Below are positions 1 through 12,000 of a stretch of DNA of 64,000 nucleotides, one piece after another. Position numbers and translations under genes: made by a program. This stretch comes from Megascapheus bottae (Eukaryota; Chordata; Mammalia; Rodentia; Geomyidae): positions 8,958,001 through 9,022,000 of the forward strand of contig JANJXV010000039.1 of the NCBI GenBank assembly GCA_024803745.1, in the 5' to 3' direction. Each line of letters opens with the position of its first letter. Positions within the stretch are counted from its first letter, which is position 1. A model generated the notes under the pieces. That model was given only the letters and a program-made list of their open reading frames with translations. It made no database searches and was not told the origin of the DNA.

Positions 1-730
1 GGTTCAACCTGAAACGCGGTGCACGCCCACCGACAGTGGCCAAGTCGAGGCGAGTGAACGGGTAGGTCAACAGCCCCGCTCCACTGGAGGGGGGGCCGTG
101 TGCAGATGAACAGCGCCCCGCGCGGCACCCGTCCTGCGGGCCCGGGGTGTGTGTGCGGAGCGTTCGGAGGACCCGCGCCCGCGCGTCCGGCCCAGGCCCC
201 CGAGGTAGTGGGGATCCACCCTGTCGCCCCCTCCCCCTCCGCCTCCAACAAACTGCCGTCCTGAGTTAGACCGGACGATTCCGGGGTCCCCACGGACGGT
301 CCCGACTCCCCCAATCCCCTTCCCGCTGGGGCCCCGGGCCGGACCCCCCCTCCCCCGGCCCCCCGCCCTCAGGAGCCCGCCCGCCATTCAGCCAGCGCGC
401 GCCCAGGCCCCCCTCTCACCAGATCGATGTGGGAGAAGCCAGTGAGCACCAGGTTCTTGAGGAGCTCGCAGCCAATGCCGCCGGCCCCCACCACCAACAC
501 GCGGCCCCCGGCCACCGCCTCGGCCAGCTCCCGGGACAACCCCCGCGACGACAGGGCCATGGCGGGACTTCCACGAGCCGCGACGGAGGCGGAGGCGGGA
601 GAACGTAGCCGCCGCCGCCGCCGCCGCCGGAAGCTGGGGGGGAAGGGCGAAGCGACTTCCGGTTCTGCGCACGGCGGCCCCGAGGCGGCGGAAGCTGGGC
701 GGGGCGAGTGAACGGCACCGCCCCTTTTTG
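1..730 (-). promoter_or_regulatory. UBA2: CpG island and promoter region of UBA2
   Basis: GC-rich, CpG-dense DNA covers intron 1 (1-419), exon 1 and the sequence upstream of the ATG. A GCC/CGG trinucleotide run lies at about 608-630 in the likely 5'UTR. An ETS-type site ACTTCCGG is at 655-662 and further GGAAG cores are nearby. No TATA box is seen, consistent with a housekeeping island promoter. The transcription start is probably between 600 and 720 but cannot be fixed from sequence alone. Confidence 0.8.
420..560 (-). CDS. UBA2: UBA2 coding exon 1 (SUMO-activating enzyme subunit 2), partial gene
   Basis: First coding exon of the catalytic subunit of the SUMO E1 enzyme, which pairs with SAE1, adenylates SUMO and passes it as a thioester to UBC9, mainly in the nucleus. 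The ATG is at 560-558 and the 47 codons begin MALSSRGLSRELAEAVAGGR. They include the nucleotide-binding glycine motif GAGGIG at residues 25-30 and end GFSHIDL before a GTGAGA donor at 419, phase 0. This matches the N-terminus of UBA2 as I know it; the family is about 640 residues, so the rest lies beyond the left edge. The start is chosen because upstream in-frame sequence is only a CGG-repeat-encoded arginine run typical of a 5'UTR. Gene identity is very secure. Confidence 0.96.
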
Positions 731-2602
731 GTCTAGGGAGAGCGGGGACCGTTTCCAAGTGTTGTCCAGACTTGGTTTTTCCCTTTTAACAATTGGTAAG
801 ATGGGCCGGGAGTTTGGCCTAGTGGTTAAAGTGCTTGCCTAGCATGCACGGAGACCCGGGTTCGATTCCTTGGTACCACATACACTGGAAAAGCTGGAAG
901 TGGTGCTGAGGCTTAAGTGGTAGAGTGTTAGCAAAAGTTCCAATTAACCTCTAGAAAATGGGAAGTGGCCTGACTCAAGGGTAGGGTGGTAGACTTGAGC
1001 TGAAGAGCTCAGGGGCAGCACCCAGGCCCAGAGTTCCAAGCCCCACAACCGACCAAAAAAAAATAAATTGTGTAGTAACTTTTCTCTGTCTTATCAGGAT
1101 GGGACTTCCCGGCCATAAATAAACCCAGAGTGGTGTCCCCATCAAATTGAACAGTCCCTTTCTGTTGCAGTTGGGGTAACTGGTTGGGCAGGCTGAGGCA
1201 GATTGCTCATAGCACAAGCGTCACATTAAAAGTGCTGGTCACACTGCCAGCCAAGACACAGAAAGGAGGAACCAAGGCCCTCAGCAGCTCTGTGCTCGGT
1301 TTCAGTATTGCAAACCCAGTGTTTCTGGATTCTCCAGTCACACTTCTGACCATGTTCCCTGGGATGGGGTGGGGGCAGTTGGGGGAGTTGTTTTTTGCTA
1401 GTCCTGGGGCTTAATCTCAGGGCCTGAATGCTGTTCTTAGGCTTTCCTCAAGATTAGCACTTTACTACATGAGCCACAGCACCATTTCCAGCTTTTTTCT
1501 GTGTACGTGGTACCAAGGAATTGAACCCTGGCCTTAGTGTATCCTAGGCAAGCACTCTACTAGGCCAAAAGGGCTGGGAGGGTGGGGGTGTTTTGTCAAG
1601 GAGTAGTTCTCCTCAATCTCATTCCCAGAACGCCCCACCCATGAGAGTAATCCTCACTACTAGAGCAGGGGCATGCCTGAACACAACGAGTAGGAGTGTC
1701 TTCACACTGTGGTCCAGGGGTGCAGAGAGGAGTGTCCTCAAAAGACATGGAATGAGCAAGCGGGGAACGGTAAGGTGCACCTAGAGTGGAGGAGGCGGGC
1801 GGTGTCCACACAGCAAGGGTCACTTCCTGTGCTGGCGGGAGCAGGTGAGGAAGGTGGGTCTGGGCTGGGAAGATGGGATAGGCAGAAGTAGCCAGCATTG
1901 CAGGGACAGAGCAAGTAGGTCAAGGAGATCTGGTATAGTCAGGCACTGGAGGCTCACAACTCTCATCCTCACTACTCAAGAGGCTGAAATCTGAGGAGAC
2001 TAGTTCAAAGCCAGCCTGGGGCTTGAACTCAGGGCCTGAGCACTGTCCTTGGGCTTTCTTAAGGCTAGAGCTCTACCACTTGAGCCTCAGCACCACTTCC
2101 ATCTTTGCTAGGCAAGCACTCTACCACTAGGCCAAACTCCCAGCCATCAGGGAATCTTTTATCTCCAATTAATCAGGAAAAAGCTAGGACTGCAGGCATG
2201 GCTCAAGTGGTAGAGTGCCAACCTTGAGCAAAAAAGCCAACTGAAGTTTTTTTTTTTGTCAGTTGTGGGGCTTGTACTCTTGGCCTGGGTGCTGGCCCTG
2301 AGCACTTTAGCTCAAGGGTACTACCCTACCTCTTGAACCACAGCCTCACTTCCCGTTTTCTAGTGGTTAATTGGAGATAAGAGTCTGTCTTTAGTGTCCG
2401 AGCTGGCTTTGAACCTTGATCCTCCGATCTCAGCCTACTCAGTAGCTAGGATTACATAAGTGAGCCACTGTGCCCGGCTCCAAGTGAGATCTGATAACTA
2501 TGAGGACCTGAGTTCAAGCCCCAGTACTGGTACAAATAAAAATACCAGATAGTAGTTTAGTAGCTAGAATAAAAAACGGTAAGCGTGTCTGAATGTACAC
2601 AT
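731..2602. repeat. PDCD2L-UBA2 intergenic spacer, SINE-filled
   Basis: Between the UBA2 promoter and the end of PDCD2L I see only SINEs. They are a plus-strand family A copy fused to a family B tail (803-1062), a minus A copy (about 1397-1580), a plus B copy split by a minus A insertion (B about 1935-2020 and 2150-2250, A about 2020-2145), and a minus B copy (about 2246-2481). The sequence at 1080-1400 and 1580-1930 is not obviously repetitive, and no gene is recognised in it. Confidence 0.7.
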
Positions 2603-2608
2603 TTTAAT
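2603..2608 (-). terminator. PDCD2L: Candidate poly(A) signal ATTAAA for PDCD2L
   Basis: ATTAAA on the minus strand 27 bp after the PDCD2L stop, in an AT-rich stretch. No AATAAA is seen nearby on that strand, so this common variant is the best candidate. It would give a very short 3'UTR; a more distal signal cannot be excluded. Confidence 0.4.
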
Positions 2609-2634
2609 AATATATATAAACAAAAGGCAATGTT

Positions 2635-2765
2635 TTACTTAAATAATAATTCATCTGGGTCTTGCTGTATGATACAAAACTCTTCCATGGGGGTTTGGTG
2701 ATTCTGAGGCCAGCAGCTCTTCTCACATGTGTAGACTAGAACTGTGCCAAACTCCACACAAAGAT
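2635..2765 (-). CDS. PDCD2L: PDCD2L exon 7 (terminal)
   Basis: Codes the C-terminus from DLCVEFGTVLVYTCEKSCWP to PDELLFK with TAA at 2637-2635. The acceptor is TGTTTTTCAG. The YTCEKSCW motif supplies the second cysteine pair of the domain. Confidence 0.95.
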
Positions 2766-4858
2766 CTGAAAAACAACAGATGCTGGTTTCAGATAAACAC
2801 AAAGCTGTAAGACACATAGGAAAAAGGCTGAATTTGACAGTTTGCTTAGTGGTTCAAGCATCGATTTGGGAGCAGAGAGCCTGGGTTCAAGTCCCAGCTC
2901 TACCAGTACGAGGGACAGTCAGTACTTGCCATGATAGTAAGACCACAGTAAAGGGAACTAAGCTAATGCACATAGGAGATACTTAGAACAGTGTTGACTG
3001 GAAGACAAGGCTGAGTGAGTAGTAATGCGGAGAAAAATGACACAACACAGGAAACATGAGGCTAACTAAAGAAGCAGAAAAAAATGACATAAACCTAAAA
3101 CTTTTGATAACAAGAGCTAGAATCCTAGCTACGCAGGAGGCTGAGATCTGAGGACTGAGGCTCGAAGCGAAGCCAACCCAAGCAGAAAAGCCTGTGAAAC
3201 AATTCTAAGTAATCACCAAAAAGCCAAGTGGCTTACATGGTAGAATATTATTAGCCTTAAGTGGAAGAACTAAGCGTGCCTAGACCTTGAGTTCAAGTAC
3301 CAATTCTGGCATCAAATAAACTGCTTACTGCTTTTGGCTGCAATGTACTTGTGATCCACCCTACAAGTGACTGCTAATGTCAAAAGTGGATTCCAATCAA
3401 GTAGCAGTAGCAGGAAAACACACACTAGCTGTGCACGGGCACTGTCACTTCTGGGTCACTATGTGTGTACTGCACTTAGCCAGGCTCTTGCCACCCCTGA
3501 GACCTCAACACAGCCCCAGTGGTGCTGAGCATCAACCGTGCGCAAAGGAAGAAGTGTAAAAACCTTCTTGGAATGAACTGACCAAACGGTCTGGAGAACA
3601 GATCTTCACACACGACCATTTCAGAACTTCTACCTAAAATATTCAGCTAAGTAGCTGATTAGTAAACAAGTACTGTTGTTTCACAGAGAACTTCTTATTA
3701 GCACTTTATTTTGGGAGGTAGGGGTGTGACGAGTTGAAGCCAGGGCCTTGAATGTGTCAGTTCACACGCTGATACCACGGAGTGCTCTCCCCCAATCCAT
3801 GCGCTGGTCAGCTAGCTTGCTATTCCTCCTCACATGCAAAACACAGAAGATCTAGTTTTATCGCATATTCTCAGCATTATCTCCCATCTAAAAGTCAGTG
3901 ATCAGAACAAGCACAGAAGGCAGCAGTAATGGTGCACGCCTACCGTGCCAGCAATCTGCCGAGGTAGGGAAATCTCAGAATCTCAAGTTCAAAACCAGCC
4001 TTGACGTGGAAAGAGAAAAAATGAGCCACACACTTGTAAGAGTTTCAAAAGGAATACAAAAGAGTACAATCAAGATCTTCTTCAGGCTAATAAAAAGTAT
4101 TTACAAAAACATGTAACAGGGTCGGGAGCATAGCCTAGTGGTAGAGTTCGCCTAGCATACACAAAACCCTGGGTTTGATTCCTTGGTACCATGTACAGAG
4201 AAAAAGGTACTATATACACAGAAAATGCCAGGAGTAGCACTGTAGCTCAAGTGGCAGAGTACTAGCCTTGAATAAAAAGTGTCCAAGGATGGTGCCCAGG
4301 CCCTAAGTTCAAGCTCCAGGACTGCCAAAATAAATAAATAAATAAAAGAAAAAAAAAACCTGTAACATTGGGGGATAGTCAAGGAAAGGATAACATGGTC
4401 CAAAAAAAAGAAAGGTACTCAGGCTAGGAGTTTGGCCTAGTGGTAAAGTACTTGCCTAGCATGCATGAAGACCCGGGTTAGACTCATCAGTGCCACATAC
4501 ATAGAAAAAGCCTGAAGTGGTGCTGTGGTTCAAGTGGCAGAAAACTCAAGGACAGTGCTCAGACCCTGAGTTCCAGCCCCATAAAGTTGATACATAGCCA
4601 GAGAGATTACCATTTCATAAGTCAGGTAATGAGTACATTTCTTTTTTTTTTTGTGCCAGTCCTGGGACTTGAAGTCAGGGCCTGGGTGCTGTCCCTGAGC
4701 TCCTTTTGCTCAAGGCTAGCACTCTATCACCAGAGCCAGAGCATTACTTCCAGGAATTGAACCCAGGGCTTCATTCACGCTAGGCAAGCAATGAGTACAT
4801 TTCTTTTTGGATACTGTCACCCCTTCCTTTACTCTCCCAGTTTTTCCTCCTTGCCCAC

Positions 4859-4889
<31 letters not shown>

Positions 4890-7800
4890 CATGATAAAAA
4901 CTATCAGCTTTACTCCTATAATCAGAAATGTAACAAGGATACATACTCTCCTCCATTTGACTCAAGATTGTATTAGAACTCTGTGTTAATGCAGAGAAAA
5001 ATGAAAAGAAATAAGAACACAAAAAAGGTAGCCAAGGCCAGGTATGATGGCACAGGCATACAATGCCAGCACTGGGGAGGCAGCAGGACCACCTCAAGTT
5101 TGAACATGTCCCAAAGAAAGAAACGCAAAAATTCCGGTGAAACAGAATCTGTGTGTGTTACCCACAGACAACATACAATCATCTCTGTTCAAAACTGATT
5201 AAATGGGCTAGGATGTAGCTCAGTGGTGAAGCGCTTGCCTAGCAAACACAATGTCCAGGGTTCGATCCCCTGTACCAAAAAAGGCAAAAACAGAAACAAA
5301 AAACAGAAAAGGCACAAAAACCCAAACAAAATCTGATGAAGTCAGGCACCAGTGGCTCACAACTGTAATCTTAGTTGCTCAGTAAGCTAAGATCTGAGGA
5401 TCTTGGTTCAAAGCCAGCCCCTGGCAGGAAACTTCAGGAGACTCATCTCCAATGATTAAAAACTAGCAGCAACTACTCAAAGAAGCCAGAAGTAGTGCTG
5501 TGGCTCAAGTGACAGAACAAAAAGCTCAGTCCGTGCACAGGCCCAGAATTCAATCTCTAGGACCAGGAAAAAAAAAAAAAAGTGGATGAAATGAAGAAGG
5601 ATAAAGATTACAGTTTCAGAGATTAATATACAAAATATACAAAAATAAACTGTGGAGCAAGGTCCATGAAGAAGGCTGAATAAGAAGCTCCAGGAATCCG
5701 ATCTTCCCCAACAACTACGAAGCTGGCAGGACTAGCTGGAGAGGCTATTTTGGAACTCTAGATATAGTTCAATAGTTGCACCACCCAGCGCAGAGCCTGA
5801 GAAAGTGGTTCATAACTTTCACATTCTCTTCAATTCACTTACAAGAGGTACATTCATGATGTTTAATGAATCTGGAGTGGGATCACCGCAAAGAAACTAT
5901 TCTCAAGCAATCAAAAGGTAATTTTAAAATAAATTTAAAAAGGCAGGTGCCAGTGACTGTAATCCTAGCTACTCAGGAGGCTGAAATCTGAGAATCACAG
6001 TTCAAAGCCAGCCCGGGTATTAAAAAACATGAGACACATCTCCATTTTTTTCCCCCTTTTTTGTGAGTCATGGGGCTTGAACTCTGCATTTGGGCGCTGT
6101 CCTTGAGCTCCTTAGCTCAAGGCTACTGCCCTGAGCTACAGTCCCATTTCCCATTTTCTAGTGATTAATTGGTAATAACAAAATCTCAGATTCTTTAGTG
6201 CCTGGACTGGCTTTGAACCTTGATCCTCAGATCTCAGCCTCCTGAGTAGCTAGGATTACAGACCTGAGCCACCACACCTGGCTTCATCTCCAATGAAGCA
6301 CTAGAAAACCCGAAGTGGCCCTGGGGATCCAGGGGTAGGGCAGTAGTAGCCTTGAGCTGAAGAGCTCAGGGACAATGCCCAGGTCCAGAGTTCAGGACCC
6401 ACAACCAGCAAAGGGAAAAAAAAAAAGGCCAGGAATGTAGTTATGTAGTGTAGCGATAGAGTGCTTGCCTACCATACATGAAAAACCCTGTTTGAGTCCT
6501 CAGTACTAAATCCAAGTACTCAAGTGGTAGAGTGCTACTGAGTGGTATTGAGGAATCAAACCCAGAGCTTTATGTATGCTAGGCAAAGCACTCCACCACT
6601 AGGCCACAGAATTAAAAAAAAAAAAAAAAAAAAACTGGGGAGGGAAGGGGCAGGGCGCTCTGGGAGTTTGGCCTCGTGTTAAAGTGCTTCCCTAGCATGT
6701 ATGAAGACCTGGTTCGATTCCTTGGTACCACATACATAGAAAAAAAGATAGAAGTAGTGCTGTGGCTCAAGTGGCAGACAGACTACTATCCTTAAGTAAA
6801 AGAAGCTCAGGGACAGTGCCCAGGCCCTGAGTTCAAGCCCCAGGACTGGCAAAAAAAACCAAAAACAAAACAAACAAAAAAAAGGACCAGAAGTGGAGCA
6901 CAGGGACAGTGCCCAGACTGTTGAGTTCCAGCCCTGAGATGGAAACAAAAAGAAAAAGATAAACTAATTTTTGGGGGAAGGAAAAACTGGAACAGTCTGA
7001 GAGTAAAGAAGTGACATTATCTAAAAAGAAATGTACTCATTACCTAACATGTAATTCTAACCTCTCTGTATATCCTTTATAATAACAAGAAGAATTTTTT
7101 TTTTCTTTTTTTGGTGGGTGATGGGGCTTGAACTTGGCCTGGGTGTTGTTCCTGAACTCTTCAGCTCAAGGCTACTGCCCTGCCCTTGAGCCACAGCCCC
7201 ACTTCCCATTTTCTAGACGTTAATTGGAGATAAAGAGTCTCAGGTCCTTTTGTGCCTGGGCTGGCTTTGAACCTTGATCCTCAGATCTCAGCCTCCTGAG
7301 CAGCTAGGATTACAGGCATGAGCCTTGGTGCTGGGCTAAGATTTTTTTTTTGCCAGTCCGGGGCTTGAGCTCAGGCCTGAGCACTGTCCTTGGACTTTCT
7401 CAAGGCTAGAGCTCTACCACTTGAGCCTCACTATCACTTTCAGCTTTTTTCTATGTATGTGGTACCGAGGAATTGAACCTGGATCTTCATGCATGCTAGG
7501 TAAACACTCTACCACTAGGCCAAAATCCTGGCCCCCCCCAGCTAAGAAATTTTTTAAAAAATATTAATACAATTTGAATTTCCAAAATGGTCTCCAACAT
7601 GCTATGGTATTTTATGAAACAACACCATACACAGTCTTTGAAGTTAATATAACCCCAAGAGAGTCTTACCTAAATGAGCACTGCTGAGCATGGTGACAAG
7701 TGCCGGCATAAGCTGACACTCGAATGTCCTGGGGCCTCCACAGTAGCCACAGGCGGGGACCTCAGTGATTGCTGATGTGGGACAAGACAAAAAAAGTGGC

Positions 7801-9012
7801 TCTCCACTCCAGGAATACCTAAGAGAGACAAAGGAAGAACCCGAGTCAGAGCCATGTGCACACAAGTTACACAGCAATACTTAAGACCCTGCTTTGCAAC
7901 TGACTTTTCTTGTCTAGTATTTTGAGCAAAGAAAAAGAACAAGGAAAAGCACTGGGAAGACAGAACAATCCATCAACACTGGAAGCACAGGAAGGCCTCA
8001 AGTCTTGTCAATGCTGCTGATTCAGTAGAATTGGATGCAGTGCTGTCCATGTTGAAATGAATCAGACCTCAGCCTCCTGAGGAGCTAGGATTACAGGCAT
8101 GAGCTACTAATGCCCGGCTTGGATGCACTTTTAGATATTGAGGAAAAAAAAAAACATATTAAAAACACAATGAAGAAAAAGAACTATACACCAGGGGCCA
8201 GGAGTTTGGCCTAGTGGTTAAAGTGCTTGCCTAGCATGCATGAAGACCCGGGTTCGATTCCTCGGTACCACATACATCGAAAAAAGCCGGAAGTGGTGCT
8301 GAGGCTCAAGTGGTAGAGCTCTAGCCTTGAGAAAGTCCAAGGACAGGGCTTAGGCCCTGAGCCCAAGCCAGGACTGGCAAAAAAAAAAAAAAGAAAAAAG
8401 AACTATACACCATTTTGGATAGCTGAAATGCAAAACTAAATGTACCAAGTACTGACAGAGATGTGAAAGAACTGAAATTTTTTGTGTGTGTGTCAGTCCT
8501 GGGGCTTGAACTCAGGGCCTGGGCACTGTCCTGGAGCTTTCTCAAAGCTAGCACTCTACCACTTGAGCCACAGCTGCATTTCTGGCTTTTGCTGTGTATG
8601 TGAGTACTGAGGACTCAATCCAGAGCTTCATGCATGCTAGGCAAGCACTCTACCACTAAGCCACACTCCTGGCCCCAGAACTAAAATTTTTTTAAAAAAA
8701 TTGGGGAGGGGGGCACACCGGAGTTTGGCCTAGTAGTAGAGTGCTTGCCTAGCAATGCAGGGCACCCCAGGTTCAATTCCTCGGTACCACATACAGAAAA
8801 AGCTGGAAGTGGTGCTATGATTCAAGTGGCAGATGGCTAACCTTGAGAAATAAAGCCCAAGGACAATGCTCAGTCCCTGAGTTCAAGCCCCAGGACTGGC
8901 AAAAAGAAATAATTTTTTTTTTTTGGAAGGGCCAGGCACGGTGGCTCATGCCTGTAATCCCAGTTACTCTGAAGATCACAGCTCAAAGCCAGCCTGGGCA
9001 CTAAAGTTCATG

Positions 9013-9048
<36 letters not shown>

Positions 9049-12000
9049 CGGTCCTGGGTTTGAGCTCAGGGTCTGAGCACTGTCTTTCTCAAGGCTAGAG
9101 CTCTACCACTTGAGCCTCAGTACCATTTCTGGCTTTTTCTATGTATATGTGGTACCAAGGACTTGAACCCGGGTCTTCATGCATGCTAGGCAAGCACTCT
9201 ACCACTAGGCCAAACTCCCGGCCCAGTTCATGAGACTTTTGTCTCCAATTAACCACCAGAAAAACCAGACGTGGCACTATGGCTTAAGGAGTAGGGCAGT
9301 AGCTTTGAGCCGAAGAGCTGCAGAGACAAGGCCCAGGCCCAGAGTTCAAGTCCCACACACACACAACCACACACACACACACACACACGCACACACAGTT
9401 TTGGAGAGGCCAGGAGGATGGCTTAGTGGTAGAGTGCTTGCTTGGCATGTACAAAAGTCCTGGGTTTGATCCTTGGTACCACATATACAGAAAAAGCCAG
9501 AAGTGAGCCTGTGGCTCAAGTGGCAAGTGTTAGCCTTAAGAAAGCCAAAGGACAGTATCCAAACCCTGAGTTCAAGTCCCAGGACTGGCACAAAAAAAAA
9601 GAAAAAAAAAATGGAGACAAGAGTCTGATTCTTGGGCATAAGGGGGAAAGGGAAAGTGGGAGAAAAAAATGGGATAATATCAATGTTCAAGATGTACCCA
9701 CTACCTGTGAATGTAACTAACCCCCTCTATATATTGCACTGACAATAAAATACAATTAAAAACAAACAAACAAAAACCTGACTCGATAAGCCAATATGGC
9801 CTGAAATTTACAATCCTCTGCCTCTGCCTCAAAAGGACAGGAATGATTCTCAACACTGTCGTGGGAATCTTTCCATTTTGGAAAGCAGTTTGTCTGCTGC
9901 CTAAACAATTAAACAGACACACTGGGCCCTGGTGGCTTAATCCTGAAATCCTCCGTCTCAGGAGGCTGACATTTAAGGACCACAGTTCCAAGCTAGCTGC
10001 TGCAAGAAAGTCTGTGAGACTCTACTTCCAATCAATCACAGAAAAAAAGCTGGAAGTGGTTCTGTGTCTCAAATGGTAGACCACTTGCCTTGGGCAAAAA
10101 GAGCGCTCAAGGCCAGTATGCAGGTCTAGATTTCAAGCGCCAGCAATGGCAAAAAAAAAAAAAAGGTTAAGTAGGCTCACATATACTATGTGCTACTATT
10201 CTAATCCCAGGTAATTGCTCCACAGAAATAGATGCATGTTTCTCAGTGTATCAAAAAGAGTATTCCTACAGATTTTGTGTGTGTGTGAGCATGCATGCGC
10301 ACGCTCATCCTAGGACTTGAACTTTGAGGCTAGCCCTCTACCACTCGGTAACGAGAAATTGAACCCAGGGCTTTGTGCAGGCTAGGCAAGCACTAGGTCA
10401 TGCTCCTGGCCCCCAGAATTGTTGATTAAAAAAATAATAAAAGCTGCGAGTGGTGGCTCAAGCCTGTGATCCTGACTTACTCAGTAGGGTGAGATCAAGG
10501 ATTGCAGTTCAAAGTCAATCTGGGCGCTAAAAGTCCATGAGACTCCAATTAATTACCAAAAAACTGGAAGTGGCTGTGGCTCAAGGGGTAGGGTGGTAGC
10601 CTTGAGCTGAAGAGCTCAGAGACAGTGCCTAGGCCAAATTCAAGCCCACCAATGATCAAAAAAAAAAAAAAAGAAAAAAAAAAGTGGGGAGTTTGTGTTT
10701 CCTGGTGTGTTGATGATAGCAGTTGGTAAGATAGTACCCAAAGATAAGCTGGACAAAAGGCATGCCTGAGCTCCTTAATCACTTTTACAATTTCTCTGCA
10801 GGCTCCGATTGTTTTTTTGTTTTGTTTTTCCTGAGACAAGGACTTAAACTCACTATATGATACTTGCTTTTTGCTCATTGGCTAAGTCATGTCTCTGACC
10901 CTAAAACTATAATCAATATAGCTCTTTTGTTGTTTTGGTGCCAATCCTGGGCCTTGAACATTTTCCCTGAGCTATTTGCTCAAGGCTAGTACTCTACAGC
11001 TTTAAGCCATATTTCTGCTTTTAGCTTGTGGATGGTTAACTGGAGATGAGAGTCTTGGGGACTTTTCTGCCTAGGCTAGCTTAAACTTTGACCTTCAGGT
11101 CTCTGCCTCCTGAGTAACTAGGATTTTAGGTGTGAGCCACCAACACCTGGTTAGTTAATAGGATCTGGTTGGCATTTTTATTTACAGCTGGCACTCTGCC
11201 ACCTGAGCTATCCCTTCCAGTTTCATCTTTTAGCTGACAACTGAAGATAGGAATCTCAGATCTGTCTCCCCAGACTGGCTCCTGAGTTATCAGATCTCAG
11301 ATGCTCAAGTAACTAATATTAAAAAGTAAAAGCTGCTGGTGCCTGGCTCTCAGGGTCTCAGCTGGGTGCTGGTTGCTCATGCCTGTAATCCTAGAAGGTT
11401 GAGATATGAGGACTGTGGTTCAAAGCCAGCCCATAAAGAAAAGTCCCCATGAAACTATTTCCAATTATCCACTCACAAACCAGGAGTGGTGCTCTGGCTC
11501 AAAGTGGCAGAATGTTAGCCAAGAATAAAAGAACTCAGGGACTGCTGAGAAAAGAAAAAGACAGGGTCTCTATTGTGCAGGCGATCCTCTGACTTCCTGA
11601 CTCAAGCGATTCTCCTGCCTCAGTCTTCCATTGTATACCAGCATACATTACTTCTGCAATACTAATTTTAAAGAAGGGAAGCGGGATGCCAGTGGCTCAT
11701 GCCTACAGTCCTAGCTACTCAGGAGGCTGAGGTCTGAGGATCGAAATTCAAAGCCAGCACAGGCACAAAGGTGTATGAAGGACTGGGGGTGTGGCCCAGT
11801 GGTAGAGTGCTCACCTAGTATGCATGAAACTCTGGGTTCCATTCTTCAGTAACACAAAGAAAAAGCCAGGAGTTGGGGCTGTGGCACAAGTGATAAAGCA
11901 CTAGCCTTGCGCAAAAAGTGTCCCAAGGACAGTGCACAAGCCCTCAGTGGAAGCCCCAGGTCTAGTCCCCCCAAAAAAGGTCCTTATCTCTAATTAACTA

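Larger units (their letters stand above)
2766..7669 (-). repeat. PDCD2L: PDCD2L intron 6, SINE-dense
   Basis: Holds an ancient MIR (about 2835-2960), plus B (3113-3320), plus A (4121-4356 and 4421-4586), minus A with a target duplication (4642-4788), a B1-like piece (about 5035-5110), a plain ID (5206-5285), and plus B (5340-5581). There is also a plus B (about 5942-6425) split by a minus B (6046-6284), plus A pieces (6427-6540, 6652-6850), a LINE-3'-like copy (6990-7095), minus B (7097-7336) and minus A (7344-7535). About 3330-3900 and 5590-5930 look unique, with no gene recognised. Confidence 0.7.

Noticed and set aside
369..758. Longer N-terminus for UBA2 from an upstream in-frame ATG
   Set aside because: The extra 66 residues are an arginine/proline run encoded by the GCC repeat and 5'UTR; the conserved start is MALSS at 560.
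2841..2905. tRNA-like sequence upstream of PDCD2L exon 7
   Set aside because: Fits an ancient MIR element better; no acceptor stem is seen.
8193..8270. tRNA genes (A-box and B-box motifs)
   Set aside because: The same motif recurs dozens of times with poly(A) tails and lacks a full cloverleaf; these are SINE heads.
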